This document shows, one piece after another, positions 18,053 to 27,397 of a stretch of DNA of 64,000 bases. The notes under the pieces were generated by a model. The model was not told where the DNA came from. It was given only the letters and a program-made list of their open reading frames with translations, and searched no databases. The position numbers were made by a program, and so were the translations under genes. How positions within the stretch are numbered: the stretch's first letter is position 1; each line of letters begins with the position of its first letter. Origin of the DNA: UBA3951 sp050952125 (GTDB lineage Bacteria > Bacillota > Sulfobacillia > Fermentithermobacillales > Fermentithermobacillaceae); the NCBI GenBank assembly GCA_050952125.1, contig JBMNKK010000003.1:186001-250000 (forward strand), read 5' to 3'.

Positions 18053-18687
18053 CAAGTCTTAGGCGGCGGTTCAAGAAAGACCTTCAGGTCTCCCTCAATC
18101 TCTTCATATGAGCTTATACTGGGTTCCCCCGCTCCTTCCGCAAACGTTTCCGAGGATGATTCCTCGATATACGTCTGGCTGAGACTTGAAAGGGTCTCGA
18201 AATACGGTCCATCCTTGTCAAGGTAGTGGCGCGCGAGTCGAGGTACTGCCTTGGCCACTCTTTCATAGTAGCGGGTGCATTGAAGTCTCTCGTCAACAGG
18301 CATCCTCTGGAAACAGGGCGGGCCGGCATTAGCCACATAGTCATCGGTCTTGAGGCACCACTGAAGCCGCTTCCCTGCGAGGAAGTCACCCCTATCGAAG
18401 GCCATTTCGAAGCCCTCCTGAAGCCTTGTTGCCATGACTTCTTGGCACTGCGTGGGAACAAGCGCAGTTGGCCGCAACTTGCCCTGGAAACGAACCATCT
18501 TCATCCACCCCCGGCTCTCAAGCATGTCGCACGTTTTCGACACGACTCCCCGATCCATTAGGGACTTGCCGGAAAGCTCAAGGATACTGGCCGGTTCGTA
18601 GAACCAAGAAAGCAGGTAGATCGCCCGCGCACCTGTGGTGGGAATCCATCTCCACATTTCGTCGATAACCTCGGAGGGTATCCACAC
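18052..18687 (-). CDS. Hypothetical protein with possible winged-helix N-terminus
   Basis: A 211-residue soluble protein from a GTG start. Residues about 10-75 (TTGARAIYLLSWF ... MDRGVVSKTCDMLESRGWMKMV) have the helix-helix-strand rhythm of a MarR-like winged helix, and the next part is helical with several cysteines. The C-terminal 40 residues are acidic and proline-ending. I do not recognise a family. AAGGAAAG lies only two bases before the start, which is close. It may be cotranscribed with the small membrane protein 63 bases downstream. A regulatory role is possible but not shown. Confidence 0.55.
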   Translation of the reverse strand: MWIPSEVIDEMWRWIPTTGARAIYLLSWFYEPASILELSGKSLMDRGVVSKTCDMLESRGWMKMVRFQGKLRPTALVPTQCQEVMATRLQEGFEMAFDRGDFLAGKRLQWCLKTDDYVANAGPPCFQRMPVDERLQCTRYYERVAKAVPRLARHYLDKDGPYFETLSSLSQTYIEESSSETFAEGAGEPSISSYEEIEGDLKVFLEPPPKT

Positions 18688-19310
18688 CTTTCCTTTGACC
18701 GCCTCCGCTTGTCAGAATTTGCCATAGTATAACATGAATTGCCACAAAATGGGAAGATGTTCGCGGAGAGACCTACAAAAACTCTGGATCGGTTGCGGAT
18801 CGGTGAGAGTTGGAACCGAGCCAGGGTTGGAGCCAAAGTCGGACATCCTTTCGCTGAGTGCCATGGGGGGTCGTATGTTCTTCGAGCACTTCCTGCCTAG
18901 ATATCAGATGCGCGGCGAGTGTTGCGGGTATTCTCAGCAGTCTTCAGACTTGACTGCTGGCCGGTGCACATCGCCCGCATTCCACCTGTTTCTCAGACCA
19001 CACCTGTAGGTTCAAAGATGTGGAGCTGGACATCATGTGGAGAAACTCAACATGTCTCAGGGCGTGCTGATGTATGCGTAATCAGATTACCGGGCTAGGG
19101 TGCAGCAGTGAGTAGCATCCTGCCGACTGGACCTGCTCGGCAGAGCAACAAGTGTGGCAATCACTATGCTGCATCATGGGAGAACCGGAAATTGAGATAC
19201 CCCCGCGGTGCGGCTCTATCGCCCTCTTCTACCGCCGGGCTCAACTGCTTGGTTCTGCCGCTCGGTTTCTGCCACCGGACTCTGCCCACTCTAGCGCCTG
19301 GGCCCGCCTC
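18688..19310. other. Intergenic region without recognised genes
   Basis: About 620 bases. Open frames here (the longest about 90 codons, plus strand, from 18734) have no ribosome site and a composition unlike a protein. A six-base inverted repeat TGCCGA/TCGGCA lies near 19124-19145. I see no RNA gene or mobile element. It may hold the promoters of the 211-residue gene and remnants of decayed sequence. Confidence 0.4.
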
Positions 19311-19880
19311 CTATTCCCTGGTCCAACGCTTGACCCTTTCCTTGATAGATTGCAGGCGGCGCAGCATGACGGCAAGACTTGACGTGGTGATGAAGGTAAT
19401 CGTCTGGGCGGGCTCCTGCGCCAATAGGCCGGCAACCGGCAGCAAAGCACAAGCCAGGACTGCGCTGCGGTCGTGGTCTTTGAGAAGGAGGTAAGTTAGA
19501 CCCCACAGTCCCAGTCCGAAGGCGGGCAGAGGCCATCCTGAGAGGGCTAGGCACCCCCCAACGAATGTGGCGAGTCCGCCTCCTCCGTGGAATCTGAGCC
19601 AAACAGGCCAGTTGTGACCGGCGATGGCGAATGCCGGCGTGAGATACTTGACAAGGGGGCTCGAGGAAAGGCTGCCGACTGCCGCCGCGAGGTAGCCCTT
19701 TCCCATGTCACCTGCCAGGGTCAAAAACCCGGGTAACCAGCCCACATTGAGGGTGACATTGGTGGCTCCCGCGTTGCGAGAACCCACCTCGCGGATATCC
19801 CCAGCTCCAAACCACCGGCTGAGCAGGTAGGCTGTGGGGATCGAGCCGATAAGATACGCAATCAGAAGAAACCCAAACAA
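19311..19880 (-). CDS. PlsY-like glycerol-3-phosphate acyltransferase, divergent motifs
   Basis: Integral membrane protein of 189 residues in the PlsY family, which moves acyl groups from acyl-phosphate to glycerol-3-phosphate at the start of phospholipid synthesis. GSIPTAYLLSRW and the motif GSRNAGATNV are near the N-terminus, DMGKGYLAA follows, and GHNWPVWLRFHGGGGLAT is the third motif. Canonical PlsY reads GS-GN-GATN and F-GGKG; here G is replaced by R in the first and the conserved K by G in the third. It starts at TTG 19880 after GGAGGAGG. Activity or substrate may therefore differ; it could be a second, specialised copy. Confidence 0.8.
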   Translation of the reverse strand: MFGFLLIAYLIGSIPTAYLLSRWFGAGDIREVGSRNAGATNVTLNVGWLPGFLTLAGDMGKGYLAAAVGSLSSSPLVKYLTPAFAIAGHNWPVWLRFHGGGGLATFVGGCLALSGWPLPAFGLGLWGLTYLLLKDHDRSAVLACALLPVAGLLAQEPAQTITFITTSSLAVMLRRLQSIKERVKRWTRE

Positions 19881-19992
19881 GGCTCATCCTCCTCCCGCAG
19901 TCTGGTCTTATGTATGCTGAGGCAAGGAGTAGTGTATCCATTGCACGGGGCAGGGTTATTCTTCGATGTTTAGCGGTCGAAATCCTCCCCGC

Positions 19993-20433
19993 CTAGCACT
20001 CGGGCATGAACTGCTTCCGGTCGTGAGGGCGGGTGAATTCCTGGATCTCAAAGTCGTATCCTTCGGGGCCCTTAAAGAAGAAGGATTTGAGGCCGATTTC
20101 GGCATTCTCTTTGATGGCTGTGAGGTTACTGACACTCTCCTGATTGGAGGCGCCAAGGCGGGCTATCCTCGCGTGCCAGGTTTCAACATCGTCTACGTTG
20201 AGACTTATGAGGACTCCTCCTCGTGATGCTACCGAAACAGAGGCTTTGCGGGCGTCGCACGCTCCGAGGAAGCCGGTTTGGCCTGTCCGGTATATCGCAG
20301 CCCATCTCTGGTCAAGAACCTGCTCGAGTCCCAGCACCGACGAAAAGAACTCCTTGGCAGCGTGCAAATCCTCAAAGTACAGGAAAGTCACGCTTGAAGC
20401 GGGTCGTTGTTGTGTCACGGTAAGTCCCTCCAT
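19993..20433 (-). CDS. VOC (glyoxalase/bleomycin resistance) superfamily protein
   Basis: A 146-residue protein of the vicinal oxygen chelate fold with two beta-alpha-beta modules: SVTFLYFEDLHAAKEFFSSV near residues 12-31 and, in the second half, VLISLNVDDVETWHARIARLG then FFFKGPEGYDFEIQEF. The ATG at 20433 with GGAGG five bases upstream is clear; the same frame is open for about 90 codons further upstream, but that part lies inside the MATE gene in another frame. It follows the MATE gene by 35 bases, so the pair may act in drug or metabolite resistance. The ligand is not evident. Confidence 0.82.
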   Translation of the reverse strand: MEGLTVTQQRPASSVTFLYFEDLHAAKEFFSSVLGLEQVLDQRWAAIYRTGQTGFLGACDARKASVSVASRGGVLISLNVDDVETWHARIARLGASNQESVSNLTAIKENAEIGLKSFFFKGPEGYDFEIQEFTRPHDRKQFMPEC

Positions 20434-20468
20434 AGCGGCCTCCGGCGTCCGCCGCCGCAAGATCCGCT

Positions 20469-21884
20469 TTATGCTTCCGCAGCCTCCACCGCGGGCTTGT
20501 GTCGTACGAGCGACTTGCTCTTCCACGAGCCGCGCCGGTACCATAGATAGTTCGCGACGGCTCCCAGTATCCAGCTGGAGAGCAGCGAGAAGAAGATGGC
20601 CTCCGGCACCCCGTTGGGATTGGCCGGGCTCCTTGTCAGCCAAGCCAGGATATAGGCAACTGGTACGCGGATGACCACCGTAGTGAAGAGCGAAATCCAC
20701 ATCGAAGGCATTGTGTCTCCCGCGCCCCGCATGATACTTCCGAAAACCTGGCTGATCGCCATTGCCACATATCCTGCAGCAAGAATACGTATCTGCCTTG
20801 TGGCGAGGATGATAATGCTTTCGGTAGTGGTGAACATCCGCATCAGGTTGCCGCCGAACAGGAGCAGCAATGACACCAGTACTGCCGAAGTAGAAAGGCT
20901 TAGCCGAAGAACGTCTTTGGTTCCCTGGGCCACGCGGTCCATCCTGTTCGCCCCGATGTTCTGGCCAACAAAAGTAGCTATCGCCATTCCAAACGTGAAG
21001 TTAGGCATCATCGCAAAGCCGTCGATACGCATCACCGCCGTGGTGCAGGTAACCACCTGATATCCCATGCTGTTGGTCAGCGATTGAACGAAAACCTGCG
21101 ACATGGAGAAGATCGCCTGCGTTATTCCTGCCGGCAGTCCCAGCCTCAGCATCTGCCCCGCGAATTTCTTGTCGGGGATCAGGATCGAGGGCTTCATTTC
21201 GACGATATCCCTCATCCGCCAAAGTTTGAGAAGGCACAGAGTTCCGGCAACACCCTGGGATATGACAGTCGCCACGGCTGCGCCTGCAACTCCCATGTTG
21301 AGGCTTGAGACCATCCATATGTCCAGCACCGTATTGAGCCCGGTTGACAGCAAGAGAGTGAGCAGCGGAAATGTTGAGTTGCCTAGCCCGCGCAGAATGC
21401 CCGAGATTATGTTGTACATACCCATGGCCAGTATCCCTGAAAAGATAATGGTGATGTAGGAACGTGCCATGTCGAAAGTTTCAACAGGTGTGTTGGTCAA
21501 TTTGAGGAGCGGGCCGGCAAACGGGATTCCTATGGCCATGATGATTAGCGAAGAGATAATGATCAAGGTTATGGCGTTTCCAATAGATCGGGACAATGCT
21601 TCTTTGTCTTTCGCGCCGAAATACTGTGCCACCATTATGCCTACGCCTGTCGCTACTGCCATGAAAAGAACCAGTAGTAGGTTAACAACAGGTAGTGAAG
21701 TACCGACTGCCGATAGGGCCTTATCGCCTACGTACCGCCCGACGACGATCGAATCGACCGTAGCATACATTTGCTGAGCAAAGTTGCCGATGAGCAGGGG
21801 TACCGAGAATTTTAAGAGATTGACCATCGGCCTTCCCTGCGTCATATCTTGAGTTCCGAACAGCGATGAAATCTTCTTCAGCAT
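20469..21884 (-). CDS. MATE family efflux transporter
   Basis: About 471 residues with 12 hydrophobic helices in two related halves, typical of the multidrug and toxin extrusion family (cation/drug antiporters of the cytoplasmic membrane). Family features are QMYATVDSIVVGRYVG in helix 1-2, VAQYFGAKD, GILRGLGNSTFPL and, in the second half, VGQNIGANRMDR and GSIMRGAGDTMPS. The ATG at 21884 is eight bases from AAGGGTGG and is preferred to a GTG four codons upstream. It probably shares a transcript with the following VOC gene. The substrate is unknown. Confidence 0.93.
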   Translation of the reverse strand: MLKKISSLFGTQDMTQGRPMVNLLKFSVPLLIGNFAQQMYATVDSIVVGRYVGDKALSAVGTSLPVVNLLLVLFMAVATGVGIMVAQYFGAKDKEALSRSIGNAITLIIISSLIIMAIGIPFAGPLLKLTNTPVETFDMARSYITIIFSGILAMGMYNIISGILRGLGNSTFPLLTLLLSTGLNTVLDIWMVSSLNMGVAGAAVATVISQGVAGTLCLLKLWRMRDIVEMKPSILIPDKKFAGQMLRLGLPAGITQAIFSMSQVFVQSLTNSMGYQVVTCTTAVMRIDGFAMMPNFTFGMAIATFVGQNIGANRMDRVAQGTKDVLRLSLSTSAVLVSLLLLFGGNLMRMFTTTESIIILATRQIRILAAGYVAMAISQVFGSIMRGAGDTMPSMWISLFTTVVIRVPVAYILAWLTRSPANPNGVPEAIFFSLLSSWILGAVANYLWYRRGSWKSKSLVRHKPAVEAAEA

Positions 21885-21933
21885 TAAGTAATCCACCCTT
21901 GGCTTGGATCAGAACGCGCCCAAACATTCTGTA

Positions 21934-22964
21934 CTATTTTGGGGGTGAAAGGCAAGATAATAGCTGCTCCTCGACGCGGGCCAGTTGGGCTACACTCTCA
22001 GCTGCATAGTAAAGAGCACGCCCCTCGTATTCAGCGCTCTGGGGGTTATAAAGAAGCTGTTGGAGCCACTCCGAAATATCCTCTAGGAGCCTGCGGTAAG
22101 CATAGAAGCGCAGCGCGCCGGTATCCAGGCGAACGGAGCCTGCCTCTTTCACGTACCGGGGCCAGAAGATGTTTTCAAACCGGGTATCCGGGGCGAACGA
22201 GAAGAGATCGTGCTCGCGAGGGGCAAGCATTGCATTCTCCCAGTCCAAGATGTGCAATCTACCGCCCGGATCTCTCAAGAGGTTACCCCCGTGCAGGTCC
22301 GTGTGGCATACTACTAGGCTTCGCGCCTCAGCTCTCATCTTGGCCTGCAACTCTTTGAGTCGTTCAAGGTAACCCAGTCAGCTCGGCCACGCCGAGGCAG
22401 AAGGAGTTCCTTAAAGCCTTTCACAGCGGGCCTCCCGCTCTTGATCCCATGAAGGGCATCCAGCCATTCCGGCAGCATTCTCTCAAACGTGATCCGGTAG
22501 TCATCGCTGAGCGAATCCTCCAGGTATAGTTGCCCGGTGCTGCGGTGGAGCCGTCCGACGAGAGTCGCCAGTTCTGCAAGGACGTCGTCCGGAAGGACGC
22601 CGAACCCTACTTCCTCTCCCTCCATGAAGCGGAAGACGATCGCCAGGTGCGACGACCTAATGTAGAACCTCCCGTCTGCGGTCTTTACCGGGCACGGTAT
22701 CTGCGGAAGCAGGCCTTCTGTATACAACTGGTAGGTGAGCGGGAGATAGAAGTCGCGTGAACCGGCCACAAGAGGTTTCGGGTTTGACTCATCGTACAGC
22801 TTAAGCAGGTAGGATTCATTCGCTGCCTCAATCTTGAAGCACAGGGATGCCCAGCCTTTGGTAAGGAATGTCATCCTCTCGAAAGGCAGCGCGTAGGCCT
22901 CACGCAAGGTCTCGATAATGGCCTTCTTGTCGATGGCGCACTCGGCGAGACGGTCCAAAGTCAT
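21934..22964 (-). pseudogene. APH-fold small-molecule kinase, frameshifted
   Basis: Two adjacent frames together encode a phosphotransferase of the aminoglycoside/choline kinase fold. The upstream part (22335-22964) has the N-lobe, including a lysine in YLLKLYDES and FRFMEGEEVGFG. The downstream part (21934 to about 22377) has the catalytic loop HTDLHGGNLL and the Mg-binding ILDWENAML followed by PREHDLFSF. They overlap out of frame; the shift falls between 22335 and 22380, where the second frame has a stop, and fits loss of one base. The ORF overlaps the GNAT gene upstream by four bases (ATGA). No slippery site is evident, so a mutation or sequencing error is more likely than programmed frameshifting. 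Confidence 0.72.
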
Positions 22965-23482
22965 ATCTTGTCACCCGGAAGCGGCTTGTCCGCAGGCCAG
23001 CTGTGGAGCCGAAAACGCCTTCCCAAGAACGATATCTCGGCTCTTGGTGGCGTCCGTCCGAAACTCTTGCGGAGTTCAATGGTGTTCAGAAGGTCGTAAC
23101 CGTGACTCAGGAAGAAGTCCAGCGCCTCCAGGTTGGCGGGCACGACGTCAAGGTACAGAGCGTCGGCTCCCCTCGATTTCGCCCACTCTTCGGCCCACTT
23201 GAGGATACGTCCCCCAATGCCGCTTCCTCGCTTTTCTTCATGCACGATAAGGTCTTCAATCCAATAGGTACCGTGGTCCTCCCGGAAACGGATAAGTCCG
23301 AGCAACCGTCCTTCTTCTATGCAGCCGAACACGGGATTTTGCAGCCACTGTCCCCATGTCTTGAGCGCCTCTTCGTCGGCAACGATGCGAGGTGTCGAGA
23401 CGCACCTGGAATGGTGCTCGAAGAACTGCCGGATCAGCACGATCGCCGATTCCCTGTCAGCTTCCGTCAGCTGGCGAATCAC
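22961..23482 (-). CDS. GNAT family N-acetyltransferase
   Basis: A 173-residue acetyl-CoA-dependent acetyltransferase. The acceptor-side strands lead to WIEDLIVHEEKRGSGIGGRIL (about 83-103), where RGSGIGG is the pyrophosphate-binding motif A, followed by LYLDVVPANLEALDFFLSHGY (motif B). The GTG start at 23482 has GGAGG eight bases upstream. Its stop overlaps the start of the APH-like kinase by four bases, so the two were translated together; such pairs can modify the same small molecule, but no substrate can be named. Confidence 0.88.
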   Translation of the reverse strand: MIRQLTEADRESAIVLIRQFFEHHSRCVSTPRIVADEEALKTWGQWLQNPVFGCIEEGRLLGLIRFREDHGTYWIEDLIVHEEKRGSGIGGRILKWAEEWAKSRGADALYLDVVPANLEALDFFLSHGYDLLNTIELRKSFGRTPPRAEISFLGRRFRLHSWPADKPLPGDKI

Positions 23483-23656
23483 CTGTTGGACCTCCTACTT
23501 CCACAATCTGAGACCTGCGGCTGCGGGCTGTTTGCGAACCCGTCCGCCCTCTCTCACAAGCTTCTGCTCGCGCAAGCCGGGCGAACCTGCCACTTTCCTT
23601 TTTAGCCGTCTCGCGCCGTTCTTCCTTCAACCGGCCCGGCTTGTGTTTGGTCAGGC

Positions 23657-26600
23657 CTATATTGCTTGAAAGCGACCAGTTTCAACAGCTGTCATCCTCA
23701 GCCACTTCGTTCTCTCCGGAGTGAGGTCGCCGGCTTCCATGCGCCACGTCCAGTTGTCGTCCACGGTGCCGGGGGTGTTCATGCGGGCGTCGCTCCCTAG
23801 CCCGAGGATATCCTGTAACGGGATGATCACCCACTTGGCGTCGCTCTCGTAGATGCGCTGCAGGATGCGCCGGGCGAGTTTTTCCCGCGCTGCGCTAGAG
23901 AGGTCGGCAGCTCCCCGGCCATACCACCCCATCAACGTATCGTTGTCGTGCGTGCCGGAGTAGTAGACACACTCCGTGTCAGTCAAACGGATCGGGTGCC
24001 CGCGAACGTGTGCCTCATCGCTGGCTGACTCCTCAAACTGGTAGATCCTCATTCCGGGCAGACCGAGGATGTTCTTCAGGTTTCGCACTCCGGGAGTGAT
24101 AAACCCGAGGTCTTCCGCTATGAAGGGCAGTTCCCCGAACTCTGCCTTGAGTGCCTCGAAAAATCTTTTTCCGGGACCTTTCAGCCACCTCCCTTTCTCG
24201 GCGGTGGCCTCGCTAGCGGGAACCTCCCAAAACGCCTCAAATCCCCGGAAATGGTCTAGCCGGACATAGTCGCAGAGCGTCAGCGCCTGGCGTATCCTCT
24301 TCTTCCACCAGGAGTAGCCGTCCTTTTCCATCTCGCGCCAGTTGTATACCGGGTTTCCCCAAAGCTGCCCGGTCTCGCTGAAGTAGTCCGGCGGGACGCC
24401 GGCCACTGCTTCAGGGTTGCCGAGCTCGTCAAGTTTGAACAGCCTTCTGCTCGCCCATGTGTCGGTGCTGTCGGCGTCCGCGTAGATGGGAATATCGCCG
24501 ATGATCCTCACGCCTTTGCTGTTGGCGTAGTCTCTTAGCCGCATCCATTGGCGGAAGAAAATGTACTGCAGGAAGCAGCCGAAATGCACCTCCTTTGACA
24601 GCTGCCTCCTTAGGCGCGCCAGTGTTTCGGGGTCTCGCATTGCTGCACCGGCTTCCCATTTTGTCCAGGAGAGGCCGCCATAGCGCTCCTTGAGCGCCGT
24701 GAAGAGACAGCAGTCGCTGAGCCATGACCTGTTCTTCCGCATGAACGCCCGGAATGACGCGAGAGCGGGGCGGTCTGCTTTGATGCCCGCATTTGTTCCC
24801 CGCTCCTCTCGGAACCTTTCCCAGGCTTGGCGGAAAAGCCTCTCCTTCACTTCCCGCACCAGAGGGTAATCCACTCTTCTGGGGTTCCGGTAGCGTGCAG
24901 ACAGCCGGCCCAGTTCCTTCCGCACCTCCTCCTGGGTCAGGAGGCCTTCCTCCAGCATTAAGTCAGGGCTGATGAGGAGCGGGTTGCCTGCCATCGCCGA
25001 GGGACTCCGGTAAGGGGAGTTTCCGGGGCCCACGGGGTTCAGGGGCAGGATCTGCCACAGCCTTTGCCCTGACTCCGCGAGGAAGTCCACGAAGCGATAT
25101 GCGTCTTTGCCCATGTCACCGATCCCCCACCGAGAGGGCAGCGACGTGACGTGGAGCAGGATTCCGCAGCTGCGTTCAGAGAACGGTGTTGTGGCCGGCC
25201 TCGACTCGCGATGCAGGATGTAGAACACTTTGCCTTCCAGAGGCTTGAGAGTGCTCCTGATGACCTGCGAGTCCGGCGTCACCTTTTCGCCTGAGAGCAA
25301 CTCTAGGACGAGGATCCCTGCTCTGCCGCCAGAGGGCTCGCTGCCCTTCACGTCAGTGACGCCGTCGGATGGTCTGTGAGAGCCGGCGCCCGGCACACGC
25401 ACCGGCAGACCGATCTGGATATCCTCGAACCTGTTCCTATTCGCGCAAACAATGATCTCTTCGCGCGCCGTTCGAGTCCTGAAGCCCAGCACGTCGTCGC
25501 CGATGCTGAACGGGTCGAAGTCTCCTTCCCTTATGACGTCGTAATCCTTCCGCAGCCAGACGAGTTTCTTGTGCCAATCGAGGAGAGCCTTGTCCTCGCG
25601 GCCCCAAGGATAAGTGCCGCGGTTGTAAGGATCGGAGTAGCCCTCCAGACCGGCTTCATCTCCGTAGTAGATGCACGGCACTCCGGGGAGGGTCATCTGG
25701 AGGAGAGACAGCAGCTTCAGCCGCTTGACCGCCTTCTTGCGCGCCGGGCGAGAGAGTCGAAAGTCTTCTCTCTCGGCTGACGTCAGGCTTTCCTCAGGCG
25801 GAGCGTCGCCGAGCAGCGTTAGGATCCGTGCCCTGTCGTGGCTGCCGATGAGGTTCATCGATGCCTTGAAATTCTCAGGAGGGTAGTTTTCGTAGAGGCT
25901 CATGATCCTTGTGACCGCGCCCTTCGCGCTCCACATGCCGAGGACGTACTTGAGAAGGGCCTCCCTGAGAGGGTAGTTCATCGCCGAATCGAGCTCGTCG
26001 CCGAAAAGGTACTCTCGCCGTTTTCCGTAGCTTACCTTATTGGAGGCATCTTCCCAGACTTCGCCGATGAGCACGGCTTCGGGGTCGGTCTCCTTCACAG
26101 CAAGGCGGAGGCGCTTGATGAACTCGTCCGGCAGTTCATCCGCCACATCCAGGCGCCACCCCTTGGCCCCCTTATTCAGCCAAAAGCGCGCGACACCGTG
26201 CTCGCGCCCGAGGATGAAGTCCATGTAGGAGGGGTCCAGTTCATTCACGTTGGGAAGGTCTTCCTCCCCCCACCAGGACTCGTACTCGCCGCCAGGGCGG
26301 CTTAACTTGTACCAGGAGTAGTAAGGCGATATTTCTGCCTGGTAAGCCCCTAATTCGGGGTAATGCCCGTACTTATTGAAGTATCTGCTGTCGGCACCCG
26401 TGTGGCTGAAGACGCCGTCTAGGATGACGGAGATGCCTCTCTTTTCGGCCTCGCGTATCAGGCGGACGAACGTCGATAAGTCTCCGTACATCGGATCGAT
26501 CTTGAGATAATCGCCTGTATCGTATTTGTGGTTGCTCGCCGCCTCGAAGATGGGGTTCAAGTAGATGATGCCGATCCCCAACTCCTCCAGGTACGGCAGC

Positions 26601-27283
26601 TTCGCGATTACTCCCTCAAGGTTTCCTCCGAAGAAGGTCCACCGCCTGACCCTCCCTTTTTCGTCCCTCACGTAGAAAGGCGTGTCATCCCAGTGAGCAT
26701 GGAGCAGGGCTTTCTTCTTTGGGTTCAGCACCGCACCGCCGGGATTGCCGTTGAAGAACCGGTCCACGTAGATCTGGTACATGACTTCCTTCTTGAACCA
26801 CGAAGGGACGATGGACGGCCTGTAGACAGTGATCTGGTAAGGGAGCCCTTCCTTTCCGGAGAGCATCCCTTCTCCGCCGAGCCTCTCGGAGTTGTTATGG
26901 TACCTGTAAGTCTTGCCGCCGGCCTTCATTTCAAAGGTGTACCACACCAATCCCGGTTCCTGCGGGAGGAGGACTGTAGCCTCGAAGATGGTGCCTATGG
27001 AGAATTCACGTGACAACGAGGAAAGGTCTTCACGGTGGACCGGCAGCATCGGCTGCAGAACCTTTCCGCCGCCGGTTTCAAGGCGTACGAAGCACTCGTC
27101 GACCGGCGCGTCGCTCCCGACCATCAGCCGTAGTGTCACTTTGTCGCCGCAGCGGCGAGCGCCGAATGGTGCCCGGTACCGCAGGTCCTGGGAGTCGTGA
27201 TAGGCGCTGAGCGGCGGCCGCGAGTCTGCGTCTACACTGCACTCCTCGGCGTTTGAATGCTCTTGGATGTGAGTTTTTCTCAT
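23657..27283 (-). CDS. Fused GH13 alpha-glycosidase and GH77 4-alpha-glucanotransferase
   Basis: A 1208-residue natural fusion. Residues about 35-160 look like a neopullulanase-type N-terminal beta domain. Residues about 165-600 form a GH13 barrel, with VMYQIYVDRFFNG, the nucleophile in WRLDVADEL, the acid in LIGEVWED and the third Asp in LIGSHDRAR. Residues about 710-1208 form a MalQ (GH77) domain, with GILLHVTSLPS, VRLDHFRGF, FIAEDLG and GTHDNDT. Together they would cut and rearrange starch or glycogen oligomers; no signal peptide is seen, so it acts in the cytoplasm. No clear Shine-Dalgarno precedes the ATG. Both sets of catalytic acids are present. Confidence 0.92.
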   Translation of the reverse strand: MRKTHIQEHSNAEECSVDADSRPPLSAYHDSQDLRYRAPFGARRCGDKVTLRLMVGSDAPVDECFVRLETGGGKVLQPMLPVHREDLSSLSREFSIGTIFEATVLLPQEPGLVWYTFEMKAGGKTYRYHNNSERLGGEGMLSGKEGLPYQITVYRPSIVPSWFKKEVMYQIYVDRFFNGNPGGAVLNPKKKALLHAHWDDTPFYVRDEKGRVRRWTFFGGNLEGVIAKLPYLEELGIGIIYLNPIFEAASNHKYDTGDYLKIDPMYGDLSTFVRLIREAEKRGISVILDGVFSHTGADSRYFNKYGHYPELGAYQAEISPYYSWYKLSRPGGEYESWWGEEDLPNVNELDPSYMDFILGREHGVARFWLNKGAKGWRLDVADELPDEFIKRLRLAVKETDPEAVLIGEVWEDASNKVSYGKRREYLFGDELDSAMNYPLREALLKYVLGMWSAKGAVTRIMSLYENYPPENFKASMNLIGSHDRARILTLLGDAPPEESLTSAEREDFRLSRPARKKAVKRLKLLSLLQMTLPGVPCIYYGDEAGLEGYSDPYNRGTYPWGREDKALLDWHKKLVWLRKDYDVIREGDFDPFSIGDDVLGFRTRTAREEIIVCANRNRFEDIQIGLPVRVPGAGSHRPSDGVTDVKGSEPSGGRAGILVLELLSGEKVTPDSQVIRSTLKPLEGKVFYILHRESRPATTPFSERSCGILLHVTSLPSRWGIGDMGKDAYRFVDFLAESGQRLWQILPLNPVGPGNSPYRSPSAMAGNPLLISPDLMLEEGLLTQEEVRKELGRLSARYRNPRRVDYPLVREVKERLFRQAWERFREERGTNAGIKADRPALASFRAFMRKNRSWLSDCCLFTALKERYGGLSWTKWEAGAAMRDPETLARLRRQLSKEVHFGCFLQYIFFRQWMRLRDYANSKGVRIIGDIPIYADADSTDTWASRRLFKLDELGNPEAVAGVPPDYFSETGQLWGNPVYNWREMEKDGYSWWKKRIRQALTLCDYVRLDHFRGFEAFWEVPASEATAEKGRWLKGPGKRFFEALKAEFGELPFIAEDLGFITPGVRNLKNILGLPGMRIYQFEESASDEAHVRGHPIRLTDTECVYYSGTHDNDTLMGWYGRGAADLSSAAREKLARRILQRIYESDAKWVIIPLQDILGLGSDARMNTPGTVDDNWTWRMEAGDLTPERTKWLRMTAVETGRFQAI

Positions 27284-27397
27284 GGGGTTAGGGTGTGTCG
27301 GAAGCTCGCGCTAGATGCCTCATCGACCGGGCCGGCGCTTCACAGGTACGCGGGCACTGGTCGTAGAATACGGTAACTTAATGGAGATGCGTGGACT

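Noticed and set aside
18734..19009. A 91-codon plus-strand frame in the gap before plsY
   Set aside because: No ribosome site, odd composition rich in Cys and Ser, and no family pattern.
20434..20700. Long N-terminal extension of the VOC frame into the MATE gene
   Set aside because: The extension overlaps real MATE codons in another frame; the ATG at 20433 with GGAGG is the clear start.
22335..22382. Programmed -1 frameshift in the APH-like kinase
   Set aside because: No X-XXY-YYZ slippery heptamer or following stable structure is seen in the overlap; a lost base is simpler.
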